Shown: positions 10,051-20,132 of the stretch, piece by piece
How the letters are laid out: every line of letters begins with the position of its first letter
How positions within the stretch are numbered: the stretch's first letter is position 1
NCBI RefSeq assembly: GCF_009828025.1
Contig: NZ_WTYA01000005.1
Coordinates: 1 to 64,000 of the forward strand
Origin: Qipengyuania algicida
Lineage (GTDB): Bacteria > Pseudomonadota > Alphaproteobacteria > Sphingomonadales > Sphingomonadaceae
Length of the DNA: 64,000 nucleotides
Reading direction: 5' to 3'
Made by a program: the position numbers and the translations under genes
The notes under the pieces: generated by a model
The model's database searches: none
Seen by the model: only the letters and a program-made list of their open reading frames with translations
Told to the model about the DNA's origin: nothing

Positions 10051-11372
10051 GCTTGCGCCCTCCCATTCCAGGCTATCGCCTCGATCGGCAGCGCGAGCAC
10101 CACCTCGGCACCGCCTGCGGGGCGATTGGCAGCGACCAATGATCCACCCATTTTTCGCATTACATTGATGACCAGGAACAGGCCGAGCCCGGCCCCCTGA
10201 CGTTGCTTAGTGGACCGATAGGGTTTGCCGATGTTGCGAAGGATACCCTCATCGAAACCTGGACCATTGTCGGTCACGCTCAGCAGCAGTTCGCCATCGA
10301 TCCGCCGCGCCGTGAGTTCGACTGGCTTGCCGGACGCTTCGAATGCATTGTCGAGCACGTTCCAGATAACCTGTTGCAATGCAATGTCGGATACGATCGC
10401 GATATCTTCACCGATATTGATGTCGCAGTGCAGAGATTGTTCGCCCGATCGTTGACGCCATTCCTGCGCAATCTCGTCCAGAAATGCCGTGAGCCGAGTC
10501 ACTTCTGGTTTCTCACCACGCACCTCGCCTGCCGAAGTGAGGATACCCGTCACGATAGCCTTGCAGCGTTCGACTGCGATGCGCACGTCCTCGATCTCCT
10601 CGGCCAGATCGGGGAATGCCGCGAGTTCCGGCCGGTGGCTCCAATCGTTGGCGATAACCGACAGGGATGCGAGGGGAGTGCCGAGCTCATGCGCCGCGCC
10701 GGTGGCCAGCAGGCCCATGCGGACAATGTGATCCTCTTCGGCAGCCTGCTGGCGCAATTGCGCGAGGCTAGCGTCGCTGGCGCGGACGTTGTCGTTGATC
10801 CGGGTTACGAAGAAGACCAGTAGAACGGCTATCAGCAAGAAGCTGGTCAGAGCCCCGAAGATATAGAGGTCGAACAGCCCTACAGCGAACTTTGGGGGCA
10901 ACACGAGCGGATAGTGCGTGAGCAGCAGTACGACGAAACAGGCTGCGCTGAGCGCGGTTACTACCCAGACCGACCAGCGATCGAGCAGCACTGCGCCGAG
11001 GACGACTTGAAGCAGGAATAGCCAGATGAACGGATTGGTTGCGCCTCCGCTGAGATAAAGCAATGCGGTAAGTGCGGCGTTATCAAGAATCAGCGCGAGG
11101 AAAATTTCGCGATTTCCCACCTTGGCGCCACGTCTCAGGCTGGCGATGCTGACCAGATTGAGCACGACAAGACCGGCGATGGTCGCAAGCATGGGCGCGA
11201 GCGGCAGCTCCACGCCCATACCGAAATAGACCACCATGATTGTGCCGAACTGACCGCCGACCGCCAGCCAGCGCAGGGCGATGAGCTGGCGCATATTCGC
11301 TTCGCCACCGGGCGCATCGGTAACAGCAGGCACAATGTCCTCAATGTTCGGTGTGAGTGTGGTGCTCGCCAT
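10047..11372 (-). CDS. regB: redox sensor histidine kinase, RegB/PrrB family
   Basis: Inner-membrane histidine kinase expected to phosphorylate the adjacent RegA in response to quinone or redox state. The 441-residue product has about six N-terminal membrane segments and the family heptapeptide GGATNPF at residues 109-115 (GGxxNPF, linked to quinone sensing). The H-box ATGAAHELGTPL places the phosphohistidine at H228. A cysteine follows at C270 (ERCKAIV), corresponding to the redox-active cysteine of RegB as far as I can align by eye. ATP-binding boxes NAFEASG and DNGPGFDEG are present. The ATG at 11372 overlaps the SURF1 stop; an in-frame codon at 11411 is less likely. Confidence 0.9.
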   Translation of the reverse strand: MASTTLTPNIEDIVPAVTDAPGGEANMRQLIALRWLAVGGQFGTIMVVYFGMGVELPLAPMLATIAGLVVLNLVSIASLRRGAKVGNREIFLALILDNAALTALLYLSGGATNPFIWLFLLQVVLGAVLLDRWSVWVVTALSAACFVVLLLTHYPLVLPPKFAVGLFDLYIFGALTSFLLIAVLLVFFVTRINDNVRASDASLAQLRQQAAEEDHIVRMGLLATGAAHELGTPLASLSVIANDWSHRPELAAFPDLAEEIEDVRIAVERCKAIVTGILTSAGEVRGEKPEVTRLTAFLDEIAQEWRQRSGEQSLHCDINIGEDIAIVSDIALQQVIWNVLDNAFEASGKPVELTARRIDGELLLSVTDNGPGFDEGILRNIGKPYRSTKQRQGAGLGLFLVINVMRKMGGSLVAANRPAGGAEVVLALPIEAIAWNGRAQA

Positions 11373-12091
11373 CACCCGCTTGTCGGACGAAAGCGCTCCC
11401 TGATCAACCATCCCGCCGCGAACAGGCTCATCGCGGCGAGCACGAACCAGGTTATGGCATAGGAGAGATGATTGTTGGGAAACCGGATGACGGTCAGTCC
11501 ACCGATGGGGCCGTCAGCCGCGACTTCGCCCGCCGACTGGTCGATGAAATAGGGTGCGAAACCGGTCAGGTGCCGTGCACGGGCGATGGCGGATACATCG
11601 CGTGAAAACCAGCGATTGGTGGCAGGCTGGTTCGACTGGAGGAAACCGCCACCCGGCTCGGTGATCCGCAGCAATCCGGTGATGCGTTGCTTTTGGGTAG
11701 GAGCAGGCTTTTCACCGGCCTTCCGGTCCTGCACGAAACCGCGATTGACCAGTACGGTAAAGCCGCGCTGATCGGCAAAGGGGGCCATAACCCAGAAACC
11801 GCTGCCCTTGTCGGTAACGGCTTTCACCAGCGTTGCCGGGACGTTCTCGAACTGTCCAGTCAGGCTGATACGGCGATATTCGCTGTTTTTGGCAGAGATC
11901 GAAGGCCAGGCCTGCGGGCCCGGTGCGGGCACAGGCGCAGCATGAACGCGCGCATCGACCCGCGCGATCAGCGCTTCTTTCCAGGCGAGGCGATGGACCT
12001 GCCAGACCCCCAGGCTGACAAACCCGGCCATGAAGACCAGCATGACGAGCGCAAGCGAAAGGCCGCGCCGTTGGCCGATCGCCTGCGCCAT
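11372..12091 (-). CDS. SURF1 family cytochrome oxidase assembly protein
   Basis: Inner-membrane assembly factor for haem-copper oxidases. The 239-residue product has the SURF1 plan: an N-terminal transmembrane helix (LALVMLVFMAGFVSLGVWQ) with the conserved GxWQ-R motif, a periplasmic domain containing GFWVMAPF and VLVNRGFV, and a C-terminal helix (ITWFVLAAMSLFAAGWLI). It follows cyoD by four bases and overlaps regB, consistent with co-expression with the quinol oxidase it may help assemble. Confidence 0.9.
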   Translation of the reverse strand: MAQAIGQRRGLSLALVMLVFMAGFVSLGVWQVHRLAWKEALIARVDARVHAAPVPAPGPQAWPSISAKNSEYRRISLTGQFENVPATLVKAVTDKGSGFWVMAPFADQRGFTVLVNRGFVQDRKAGEKPAPTQKQRITGLLRITEPGGGFLQSNQPATNRWFSRDVSAIARARHLTGFAPYFIDQSAGEVAADGPIGGLTVIRFPNNHLSYAITWFVLAAMSLFAAGWLIRERFRPTSG

Positions 12092-12095
12092 TGCG

Positions 12096-12500
12096 CTATC
12101 CGCCGACGGCTGTCGCCGCCTGCGTTGCAGGGGAGACAGGCATACTCATCGGCATCATATTGGCGTTCATATTGTAGAGCACCCACATCGACCCGGCGAG
12201 GGTGATGATCACGAACACCACTGTGAAAATCAGCGCCAGCATCGACCATCCATCCTCGACCGACATGTTCATGTGCAGGAAGTAGACCATGTGGACCACG
12301 ATCTGCACCAGCGCCATCAACAGGATCAGCGGAACGGTGACGGATTTGTCGAGCACGCCAGTCATCACCAGCGCGAAGGGGATCGCGGTCAGGATCACCG
12401 ACAGGACGAAGCCGATCATATAGCCCTTGAAAGAGCCGTGCGGCGGATGGTCGAGGTGGTCTTCGCCTGCGCCGTGATGGTTGGTAGCGGTGTCGCTCAT
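12096..12500 (-). CDS. cyoD: cytochrome o ubiquinol oxidase subunit IV
   Basis: Small membrane subunit of the bo3-type quinol oxidase. The 134-residue protein has three hydrophobic helices after a histidine-rich N-terminus, with the conserved QIVVHMVYFLHM block in helix two. The ATG at 12500 overlaps the cyoC stop by ATGA, which sets the start inside a much longer open frame (to 13364) whose upstream part only mirrors cyoC. The C-terminus (PMSMPVSPATQ) is longer than in the enterobacterial protein. Confidence 0.93.
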   Translation of the reverse strand: MSDTATNHHGAGEDHLDHPPHGSFKGYMIGFVLSVILTAIPFALVMTGVLDKSVTVPLILLMALVQIVVHMVYFLHMNMSVEDGWSMLALIFTVVFVIITLAGSMWVLYNMNANMMPMSMPVSPATQAATAVGG

Positions 12501-13162
12501 TGCGCAACTCCCATGAGGTAGACGAAGGTGAATACGCCGATCCAGACGATGTCGAGGAAGTGCCAGAACATCGACAGGCACATCAGGCGGCGGCGGTTGG
12601 CGGGGATCAGGCCCTTTTGCGCCACCTGCACCATCAGCGTGACCAGCCAGATCGTACCCAGTGTGACGTGCAGGCCGTGGGTGCCGACAAGGGTGAAGAA
12701 GGCCGACAGGAACGCGCTCGACTGCGGGGTTGCGCCCTCGGCGATCAATCCGGCGAATTCGTGCATCTCGATGCTGAGGAAGGCGAGGCCGAACAGCCCC
12801 GTGATGCCGAGCCACATCAGCGTCGCATTCTTCTTGCCGCGCTCCATCACCAGCATCGAAAAGCCATAGGTGATCGAGGAGAACAGCAGCATCGCGGTGT
12901 TGAGCGCGACCAGTGGCAACTCGAACAATTCCTTGGGGCCGGGGCCGCCGGCATAGGAATGCTCGAGCACCGCAAACGTCGCAAACAGGCCTGCGAACAG
13001 CAGGCAGTCGCTCATCAGATAGATCCAGAAGCCCAGCATGGTGCTGTGGCCGTCGGGATGATGCGGTTCCTTGGGCAGGTGGAACAGCGGACGATCGCCG
13101 TCGAAATAGGCCTGTGTGTTCATCGTATCGGACCCGTGGGAGTGGGATTGCGTCGCCATCAT
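12497..13162 (-). CDS. cyoC: cytochrome o ubiquinol oxidase subunit III
   Basis: Membrane subunit III of the quinol oxidase complex (COX3 family), 221 residues with about five helices. Characteristic stretches are [20 protein letters not shown] near the N-terminus, [16 protein letters not shown], the [13 protein letters not shown] helix and the C-terminal [13 protein letters not shown]. Tandem ATG codons lie at 13162 and 13159; the first overlaps the cyoB stop as ATGA. A histidine-rich leader of about 15 residues precedes the conserved part. Confidence 0.95.
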   Translation of the reverse strand: MMATQSHSHGSDTMNTQAYFDGDRPLFHLPKEPHHPDGHSTMLGFWIYLMSDCLLFAGLFATFAVLEHSYAGGPGPKELFELPLVALNTAMLLFSSITYGFSMLVMERGKKNATLMWLGITGLFGLAFLSIEMHEFAGLIAEGATPQSSAFLSAFFTLVGTHGLHVTLGTIWLVTLMVQVAQKGLIPANRRRLMCLSMFWHFLDIVWIGVFTFVYLMGVAQ

Positions 13163-15162
13163 GCCGTCTCCAACTCGCGGGTGCGGGCCTCTTCGACCTC
13201 ACGCACGCGCTCGACCGGAATGTAGAAGTCGCGGTTGTAGTTGAAGGTATGACCGATGCCGACCACCGCCATCGCGGCGAAGGTGATCGCGGCGAGCCAC
13301 CAGATTTGCCACACCATCGCAAATCCGAAAGCCACGCTGATTCCGGCAATGATGACACCTGCACCTGAGTTGCGGGGCATGTGAATCTTCTCGAAGCCGG
13401 ATGTGGGGCGCTGGTAGTTGTGGCGCTTCATATCCCACCACGCATCGCGGTCGTGGACCACCGGGGTGAAGGCGAAATTGTACTCGGGCGGAGGCGAGGA
13501 CGTTGCCCATTCCAGCGTGCGGCCTTCCCACAGATCACCCGAGGTATCCAGAAGTTGCTTGCGGTTCTTGAAGGTCACGATGAACTGCATGATCATGCAG
13601 GCGATCCCGCCAGCGATCAGCAGAGCACCGAATGCCGCAATCTCGAACCAGATCTGCAGGGCAGGATTGTCGAAGTGCGACATCCGACGGGTGACGCCCA
13701 TCAGGCCAAGCACATAGAGTGGCATGAAGGCGAAATAGAAGCCGATTACCCACAGCCAGAAGGAACGCTTGCCCCACTTCTCGTCGAGCCGGAAGCCGGT
13801 GACCTTGGGGAACCAGTAGTTGATCCCGGCAAAGCCGCCGAACAGCACGCCGCCGATGATGACGTTATGGAAGTGCGCGATCAGGAACAGCGAGTTGTGC
13901 AGCACGAAGTCGGCCGGCGGCACCGCCAGCAGCACGCCGGTCATCCCGCCGATCACGAAGGTCAGCATGAAGGCCAGTGTCCACATCATCGGCAGGTCGA
14001 AGCGAATGCGTCCGCGATAGAGGGTAAACAGCCAGTTGAAAATCTTGGCCCCAGTGGGGATCGAGATGATCATCGTGGTGATGCCGAAGAACGAGTTGAC
14101 GTCTGCGCCCGAACCCATGGTAAAAAAGTGGTGCAACCACACCAGATAGGCCAGGATGGTGATGACGATGGTCGCGTAGACCATCGAAGTATAGCCGAAC
14201 AGGCGCTTGCCCGAAAACGTCGCCGCGACTTCCGAAAACACGCCGAAGCAGGGCAAGATCAGGATGTAGACTTCCGGGTGGCCCCAGATCCAGATCAGGT
14301 TCACATACATCATCGGGTTGCCACCGTTGACGTTGGTGAAGAATTCGAACCCGAGATAACGGTCGAGGCTGAGCAGGGCGAGCACGACTGTCAGGATCGG
14401 GAAAGCCGCAACGATCAGGATGTTGGTGCACAGCGCAGTCCAGGTGAACACCGGCATCTTCATCAAGCTCATGCCCGGCGCACGCATCCTGAGGATGGTA
14501 GCGACCAGGTTGACCCCCGACAGCAAGGTGCCGAGGCCAGCTATCTGCAATCCCCATATGTAATAGTCGACACCGACGCCAGGACTAGCCATTTTGCCAG
14601 AGTAAGGTGCCATCGCGAGCCAACCGGCGGTCGAATAAGTGCCGACGAACAGCGAAATCATTGTGATGATCGCGCCCGAAACTGTCAGCCAGAAGCTGAA
14701 GTTGTTAAGCCACGGAAAGGACACGTCGCGCGCGCCGATTTGCAGCGGGACGACATAGTTCATCAGCCCGACGACCAGCGGCATGGCGACGAAGAAGATC
14801 ATGATCACGCCGTGGGCGGTGAAGATCTGATCGTAGTGATGAGGGGGCAGATAGCCGTGGTTGCTTCCGAAAGAGATCGCCTGTTGAGAACGCATCATCA
14901 GCGCGTCGGCAAAGCCGCGCAGCAGCATGATCAGCGCCAGGACGATATACATCACGCCGATCTTCTTGTGGTCGACCGAAGTGAACCAGTCGCGCCAGAG
15001 CATTCCCCAGGCCTTGAAATAGGTGATCGCGCCTAAGACCGCGATCGCCCCGATCGATACCATGATGAAGGTAACGATCAGGATCGGCTCGTGGATTGGG
15101 ATGGCTGCCCAGGAAAGGCGGCCGAACAGCCAGCCGGTATAGGGGAAGGGATCGGGAATCAT
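13159..15162 (-). CDS. cyoB: cytochrome o ubiquinol oxidase subunit I
   Basis: Catalytic subunit of the proton-pumping quinol oxidase reducing oxygen to water; it carries low-spin haem, the haem-copper centre and CuB. The 667-residue protein has the expected length and many helices. CuB ligands appear in [12 protein letters not shown] (with the histidine-tyrosine cross-link pair) and WLHHFFTMG; haem ligands sit in the HFHNVIIGG segment. The long antisense frame 13381-15036 opposite this gene is rejected as a coding shadow. The gene starts 17 bases after the cyoA stop. Confidence 0.96.
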   Translation of the reverse strand: MIPDPFPYTGWLFGRLSWAAIPIHEPILIVTFIMVSIGAIAVLGAITYFKAWGMLWRDWFTSVDHKKIGVMYIVLALIMLLRGFADALMMRSQQAISFGSNHGYLPPHHYDQIFTAHGVIMIFFVAMPLVVGLMNYVVPLQIGARDVSFPWLNNFSFWLTVSGAIITMISLFVGTYSTAGWLAMAPYSGKMASPGVGVDYYIWGLQIAGLGTLLSGVNLVATILRMRAPGMSLMKMPVFTWTALCTNILIVAAFPILTVVLALLSLDRYLGFEFFTNVNGGNPMMYVNLIWIWGHPEVYILILPCFGVFSEVAATFSGKRLFGYTSMVYATIVITILAYLVWLHHFFTMGSGADVNSFFGITTMIISIPTGAKIFNWLFTLYRGRIRFDLPMMWTLAFMLTFVIGGMTGVLLAVPPADFVLHNSLFLIAHFHNVIIGGVLFGGFAGINYWFPKVTGFRLDEKWGKRSFWLWVIGFYFAFMPLYVLGLMGVTRRMSHFDNPALQIWFEIAAFGALLIAGGIACMIMQFIVTFKNRKQLLDTSGDLWEGRTLEWATSSPPPEYNFAFTPVVHDRDAWWDMKRHNYQRPTSGFEKIHMPRNSGAGVIIAGISVAFGFAMVWQIWWLAAITFAAMAVVGIGHTFNYNRDFYIPVERVREVEEARTRELETA

Positions 15163-15178
15163 TGCGCGAAACTCTCGT

Positions 15179-16384
15179 TCACAGGCTGTCGGTGGTGCTT
15201 GCGGGGCTGCGGGTCTCGGCGAGTACCGGGCGCGGAGGCAGCATGCTGGGTGGGGTTAACCCGGCTCCACGGAGCGGAGTCTGGGCAAGCTTTTCGGCTT
15301 CCTCATCCTGGCTTGCCCCGACCGGCATCGTGGAATGAGGGGACATCGCCATTTCGCCCATATGGGCGCTATCTGGCGTCTGTCCGGCTGCCGTCTCCTG
15401 GTCCCGGCGCATCTGGTCGGCGATGCACGGCGTGCCCGGCACAACACAGTTGTTGAGCGCGAGCTGGTAAATCTGGGGAAGGATCGATCCGTAGCGCATG
15501 ACTGGCGCATCGATGGTGGGCTGGGCCAGCTTGAGATAGGATGCGCGGTCAAGCTTGAGCCCTGACTGGCGCGCCTCGGCAACCCATTGCTGGAACCCGG
15601 CTTCGGTCATACCGTGGAAAGCGAAACGCATGTGGTTGAAGCCTTCGCCCGAATAATTGGCGCTGAAGCCTTCGTAGGTGCCGGGCTTGTTAATCACGGC
15701 GTTGAGCTGGGTCTCCATGCTTGGCATGGCGTAGATCTGCCCGGCGAGCGCGGGAATGTAGAATGAGTTCATCACGCTGGACGAAGTGATATGGAAACGG
15801 ATTGGGCGGTCAATCGGGGCCGCCAGATCGTTGACCGTGGCAATTCCGTATTCGGGGATGACGAACAGCCATTTCCAGTCCATCGCGACGACTTCGACAT
15901 CGAGCGGCTTCACGCCTGCTGGTAGCGGCTTGTTCGCCGCTATTCGTTCGATCGGACGGTAGGGATCGAGCTTGTGAGTGCCGGTCCAGGTGACGGCACC
16001 GAGCGCGATGATGATCAAGAGCGGTGCCGCCCAGATGATCAGCTCAAGCTGGGTCGAATGCTCCCACTCGGGCTGGTAATCGGCCTCCTCATTCGACGCG
16101 CGATATTTGCGCGCGAAAATGACGGTGAGCACCATCACCGGGACGATGATCAGGAGCATGAGGAAGGTCGAGATGATCACCAGATCGGCTTGCTGCGATG
16201 CAACGTCACCGTGCGGCGAAAGCACGATCGCGTTGCAGCCGGAAAGCAATGGCGCAAGCATTGCGGCCATACCCGTGGCCCGCACGCGCGGCCAGTTGCG
16301 GAGATTGGGCAGGGAATTGAAGAAAGTTGGACGTGTCATCGGCGTGCGATCTAGGGATCGATGGTGCAGCGCAACATTGGACAT
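15179..16384 (-). CDS. cyoA: cytochrome o ubiquinol oxidase subunit II
   Basis: Lipoprotein subunit II of the quinol oxidase. From the ATG at 16384 the product is 401 residues, with a lipobox LLSGC (lipidated cysteine about residue 50). Two transmembrane helices follow, then the periplasmic cupredoxin domain ([21 protein letters not shown] and [19 protein letters not shown]), which lacks the CuA-binding cysteines, as expected for a quinol oxidase. I chose 16384 because AGGGGGA lies ten bases upstream; the alternative ATG at 16339 has no ribosome-binding site. The proline-rich C-terminal tail after about residue 340 is longer than in E. coli CyoA. First gene of the cyo-surf1-reg operon. Confidence 0.92.
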   Translation of the reverse strand: MSNVALHHRSLDRTPMTRPTFFNSLPNLRNWPRVRATGMAAMLAPLLSGCNAIVLSPHGDVASQQADLVIISTFLMLLIIVPVMVLTVIFARKYRASNEEADYQPEWEHSTQLELIIWAAPLLIIIALGAVTWTGTHKLDPYRPIERIAANKPLPAGVKPLDVEVVAMDWKWLFVIPEYGIATVNDLAAPIDRPIRFHITSSSVMNSFYIPALAGQIYAMPSMETQLNAVINKPGTYEGFSANYSGEGFNHMRFAFHGMTEAGFQQWVAEARQSGLKLDRASYLKLAQPTIDAPVMRYGSILPQIYQLALNNCVVPGTPCIADQMRRDQETAAGQTPDSAHMGEMAMSPHSTMPVGASQDEEAEKLAQTPLRGAGLTPPSMLPPRPVLAETRSPASTTDSL

Positions 16385-16385
16385 T

Positions 16386-16459
16386 TTGTCCAATCCCCCT
16401 TCCGCAATCCAGTACCTATTTAGCCGCGAAGGTGATAAAGTGCCTGACCTTGTCCAATC
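16386..16459. promoter_or_regulatory. divergent cyoA/MFS promoter region with a 10-bp direct repeat
   Basis: The sequence TTGTCCAATC occurs exactly twice in the short divergent intergenic region, at 16386-16395 and 16450-16459, 64 bases apart. The first copy lies directly before the cyoA start and overlaps the spacing behind its ribosome-binding site. The spacing (about six helical turns) would suit a dimeric or looping regulator, but no known operator was recognised. A regulatory role is inference from position and exact repetition. Confidence 0.35.
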
Positions 16460-16504
16460 GCGGGCAGATGGCGCTGCTGCAGTGAATTTCTGGAGAATTT
16501 TGTG

Positions 16505-17839
16505 ATGAGTGCAGGGCAGGCGATGGATGCGAATCTCGTCGGGAACGATGCCGACGAAGGATCCGGGCCGGTTGACGCACACGGTCGGGTTGCGCCCGGC
16601 GAGATCGCGATTGGCGTGATCGTCGGTCGGACTTCGGAATTTTTCGACTTCTTCGTGTTCGCCATCGCTTCGGTCCTGGTTTTTCCGCATCTGCTGTTTC
16701 CCTTCACCGACCGATTGACCGGGACTTTGTGGTCTTTCGGTATTTTCGCGCTTGCCTTTATCGCTCGACCGTTCGGCAGCCTCATCTTCATGGCGGTAGA
16801 TCGCAACTACGGGCGTGCAACCAAGCTCACGGTGGCGCTGTTCCTGCTGGGCGGCTCGACGGCCGCCATGGCTTTTCTGCCCGGATACGCGACATTGGGT
16901 ATCGGAGCGGCCATCCTACTCTCTGTCCTGCGTGTGGGGCAAGGCTTGGCATTGGGCGGAGCGTGGGACGGTCTCGCCTCTCTGCTCGCGCTGAACGTGC
17001 CGGAAAACCGGCGTGGCTGGTATGCGATGATTCCGCAGCTCGGCGCACCGATCGGCTTGATCGTGGCGAGCGGGCTGTTCGCCTATTTCGTCGCTACGCT
17101 TTCGGCGGCCGATTTCCTGAGCTGGGGCTGGCGTTATCCGTTCTTTGTGGCCTTCGCGATCAACGTGGTGGCGCTCTTCGCGCGCCTGCGGATCGTGACG
17201 ACGCCTGAATACGCGCGGCTGTTCAACAATCGCGATCTCAAGCCCGCGCCGGTGCTGACCACTGTCAAAGAGCAATGGCGCAGCATCATCATCGGTGCCT
17301 TCGCGCCGCTGGCGAGCTTTGCGCTGTTCCACATGGTAACCGTGTTCCCGCTGTCATGGATCTTCCTGTTCACCCGCGAAGTGCCATCGAACTTCCTTAT
17401 CATCGAATGTATCGCCGGTTTCTTTGGTATCGGGGCGATCATCGCTTCGGGCTGGCTGGCCGACCGTTATGGACGGCGGACGCTGCTCGGCGTCGGTGCG
17501 GCAGCGATCGCGGTGTTCAGCGGTTTTGCCCCGCAACTGCTCGATGCGGGGCAGACCGGTGAACTGGTGTACATGATCGTCGGTTTCATCCTGCTTGGCC
17601 TGTCCTTCGGGCAGAGCTCAGGCGCGGTGGCGGCCAACTTCGGCGGTCTGTCGCGTTATACCGCCTCGGCGCTCACTTCCGACCTTGCGTGGCTGTTCGG
17701 TGCCGGGTTTGCTCCGCTCGCAGCGCTGCTCCTGGCGAGCAAGGTTGGACTGCTGGCGGCGGGTGGTTACCTGCTATCAGGCGCTGTGCTCACCCTGCTG
17801 GCGCTCCAGATCAATCGGGAACTGGTCAGCCGCAACTGA
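16505..17839 (+). CDS. MFS transporter, metabolite:H+ symporter-like
   Basis: Predicted 12-helix major facilitator permease, 444 residues. After a polar N-terminus the first helix reads GRTSEFFDFFVFAIASVLVFP, resembling the NxxEWFDFxxF start of the metabolite:H+ symporter subfamily (ProP, KgtP, ShiA relatives). The loop 2-3 region has FIARPFGSLIFMAVDRNYGR, and the mid-protein loop GWLADRYGRRTLLG is the repeated MFS signature. GTG at 16502 and ATG at 16505 are alternative starts, with TGGAGAA just upstream. It diverges from cyoA. The substrate cannot be told from the sequence. Confidence 0.85.
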   Translation: MSAGQAMDANLVGNDADEGSGPVDAHGRVAPGEIAIGVIVGRTSEFFDFFVFAIASVLVFPHLLFPFTDRLTGTLWSFGIFALAFIARPFGSLIFMAVDRNYGRATKLTVALFLLGGSTAAMAFLPGYATLGIGAAILLSVLRVGQGLALGGAWDGLASLLALNVPENRRGWYAMIPQLGAPIGLIVASGLFAYFVATLSAADFLSWGWRYPFFVAFAINVVALFARLRIVTTPEYARLFNNRDLKPAPVLTTVKEQWRSIIIGAFAPLASFALFHMVTVFPLSWIFLFTREVPSNFLIIECIAGFFGIGAIIASGWLADRYGRRTLLGVGAAAIAVFSGFAPQLLDAGQTGELVYMIVGFILLGLSFGQSSGAVAANFGGLSRYTASALTSDLAWLFGAGFAPLAALLLASKVGLLAAGGYLLSGAVLTLLALQINRELVSRN

Positions 17840-17967
17840 TCTCGCGCTTGAGGTTCGGCACGTCTTTACAAGCGCGCTCGAAGCGGGAAATAGACCGCTG
17901 CGCAGGCCACGCCTGCCATCGGTGTCGTAAATCCTCCCCGCTTCGAACAGCAAAGAACGAGACTGCC

Positions 17968-19971
17968 ATGGCCTTTCCCTCGACCGCCGCGCGTAATTTG
18001 ATTGGGATTGCGGCACTGTTGCTGACTTCGCTGCCGGCAATGGCGCAGTCGAACGCGCAGGCCGATGCGCACAAATTCGATCCGGTCGCCGCATTCGCCC
18101 CGTTCGACATGCATCAGGCGGTCAACGTCTATCGGTCTTCGAACGGGCTCCCGGGACCGGAATATTGGCAGAACCGCGCCGACTACCAGATTCATGCGAG
18201 CTTGAACGCGGATGCGAAGGTGCCCTCGCTCAAAGGTTCGGAGGTCATCACCTACACAAACAAAAGCCCGGACAAGCTTGCCGAGCTGTGGTTGCAGCTC
18301 GACCAGAACCGCTATCGCGCGGGCAGCAGGGGCGCGTATGCTGCAGGGAAGCCTCAGGGCGGCACGACTGATGGGTACGTGCTGGATTCAGTCGAGATCG
18401 AGCAGGGTGGCTCATTCGTCCCGGCCAAGACGCTGGTGAGCGATACGCGGCTGAGGGTCACGCTCCCAAGCCTGCTCGCTGCGAAGGGTGGCCAGATCAA
18501 GCTACGTATTTCCTGGCATTTCGACATTCCGGGTGCATGGGGCGGGCGTATGGCGTGGGGCATGGCCAAGGACGGCCCGGTCTATAATCTGGCGCAATGG
18601 TATCCGCGCATGGCCGTCTACGACGACATTCGCGGCTGGGACACGCTTCCCTATCTGGCGCAGGAATTCTACCTCGAATACGGCAATTTCGACTATTACG
18701 TCACCGCGCCGAGCGACATGATCATCGCCGGATCGGGTGCGCTGATGAACCCGCAGGACGTGCTGACGGCAACCCAGCGCAAGAGGCTGGCCGAGGCGCA
18801 TGACAGCAATGCAACGGTGTTCATCATCAAGCGGTCGGAAATCGGCAAAGCCTCGTCTCGGCCCAAGCAGGGCGGCACGCTGACCTGGCATTTCCATATG
18901 AACGATACGCGCGATGTCGCCTTTGCCGCGTCCAAGACGTTTGCGTGGGACGCGGCGCGCATCAACCTGCCGGACGGCAAGAGCGCGCTAGCCCAATCGG
19001 TCTATCCGGCGGAAAGCGCTGGCGATGCAGCTTGGGGCCGCTCGACGCAATATCTCAAGGATTCGGTCGAGAATTTCTCCCGCCGCTGGTTCACCTATCC
19101 CTGGCCCAACGCGATCAACGTCGCTGGGATCGCGTCGGGCATGGAATATCCAGGCATCGTGTTCGACGGGATAAACGACAGGGGCAAGGCGCTCTTCTGG
19201 ATCACAGCACACGAGATCGGGCACAGCTGGTTCCCGATGATCGTCGGCTTCGACGAGCGCCGCAATGCGTGGATGGACGAGGGCTTCAACACCTTCATCG
19301 ACACCTATGAATCGGATGATTTCAACCACGGTGAATATGGGCCAAAGCGCGATAGCGAATACGCGCCCGGCGGCGGCAACCCGGTGGACGAGATCCTGCC
19401 GGTGATCGAGGATCCGAACGCGCCAGTTCTCCTGACGCGAGCGGATTCGATTATCGAAAAATATCGCCATCCGGTGACCTATTTCAAATCCGCACTGGGC
19501 CTCCGGCTGCTGCGCGAGGAAATTCTTGGCCCCGACCGCTTCGATCCCGCATTCCGTCGGTTCATCGCTGCATGGGCGTTCAAGCATCCACAGCCCGCCG
19601 ATTTCTTCCGCGCGATGGACAGTGGCGCGGGCGAGGATCTGAGCTGGTGGTGGCGCGGATGGTATGCGAACAACTGGACGCTCGATCTCGGCGTCGACGC
19701 CATCACCCCGGTCGATGGCCATCGGGCCAAGGGCACGGCCATCACTGTTGGCAGCTATGACAAGCTGGTTATGCCGGCAACGCTGCGGGTCAACTTCGCA
19801 GATGGTACGCACGAGGATATGAGCCTGCCGGTGGAAAGCTGGATCCGCAATCGCGACACCAAAGTATTCGTGCCGGCAGGCAGCACGGTTCTGTCTGCCG
19901 AAGTCGACCCCGACCATAAATTGCCCGACCGCGATCGTTCCAACAACCTGCTGGTCGCAACGGCTAGCTGA
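17968..19971 (+). CDS. M1 family metallopeptidase, secreted
   Basis: Predicted periplasmic or secreted zinc aminopeptidase-like enzyme, 667 residues. A cleavable signal peptide is clear (LIGIAALLLTSLPAMAQS). The zinc site is HEIGH at residues 415-419 with the third ligand glutamate 18 residues later in WMDEGFNTF, exactly the gluzincin spacing. The exopeptidase motif is GMEYPG instead of classical GAMEN, a variant common in this bacterial M1 subgroup. The ATG at 17968 gives the signal peptide; upstream in-frame sequence overlaps the MFS gene and is non-homologous. The next genes encode a LacI regulator and a second secreted hydrolase. Confidence 0.9.
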   Translation: MAFPSTAARNLIGIAALLLTSLPAMAQSNAQADAHKFDPVAAFAPFDMHQAVNVYRSSNGLPGPEYWQNRADYQIHASLNADAKVPSLKGSEVITYTNKSPDKLAELWLQLDQNRYRAGSRGAYAAGKPQGGTTDGYVLDSVEIEQGGSFVPAKTLVSDTRLRVTLPSLLAAKGGQIKLRISWHFDIPGAWGGRMAWGMAKDGPVYNLAQWYPRMAVYDDIRGWDTLPYLAQEFYLEYGNFDYYVTAPSDMIIAGSGALMNPQDVLTATQRKRLAEAHDSNATVFIIKRSEIGKASSRPKQGGTLTWHFHMNDTRDVAFAASKTFAWDAARINLPDGKSALAQSVYPAESAGDAAWGRSTQYLKDSVENFSRRWFTYPWPNAINVAGIASGMEYPGIVFDGINDRGKALFWITAHEIGHSWFPMIVGFDERRNAWMDEGFNTFIDTYESDDFNHGEYGPKRDSEYAPGGGNPVDEILPVIEDPNAPVLLTRADSIIEKYRHPVTYFKSALGLRLLREEILGPDRFDPAFRRFIAAWAFKHPQPADFFRAMDSGAGEDLSWWWRGWYANNWTLDLGVDAITPVDGHRAKGTAITVGSYDKLVMPATLRVNFADGTHEDMSLPVESWIRNRDTKVFVPAGSTVLSAEVDPDHKLPDRDRSNNLLVATAS

Positions 19972-20132
19972 AGTCGCCTTGTCTTTGCCTGTGGCGAAAC
20001 GGAGATCCGCGCTGTTCAAAGCCTGCGGTGTGTGACACAGAGCCTCGGTAATTCGCGGCCTTTGGGCAAGAAAACATGATTGGACGGGGGGTACAATCCG
20101 GTGACTACGGCCACCATGCTGGAAATTCGGCG

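Noticed and set aside
13381..15036. 551-codon open frame on the plus strand opposite cyoB
   Set aside because: Rich in H, R, D, E and Q as expected from reading a membrane-protein gene backwards; cyoB on the other strand is certain.
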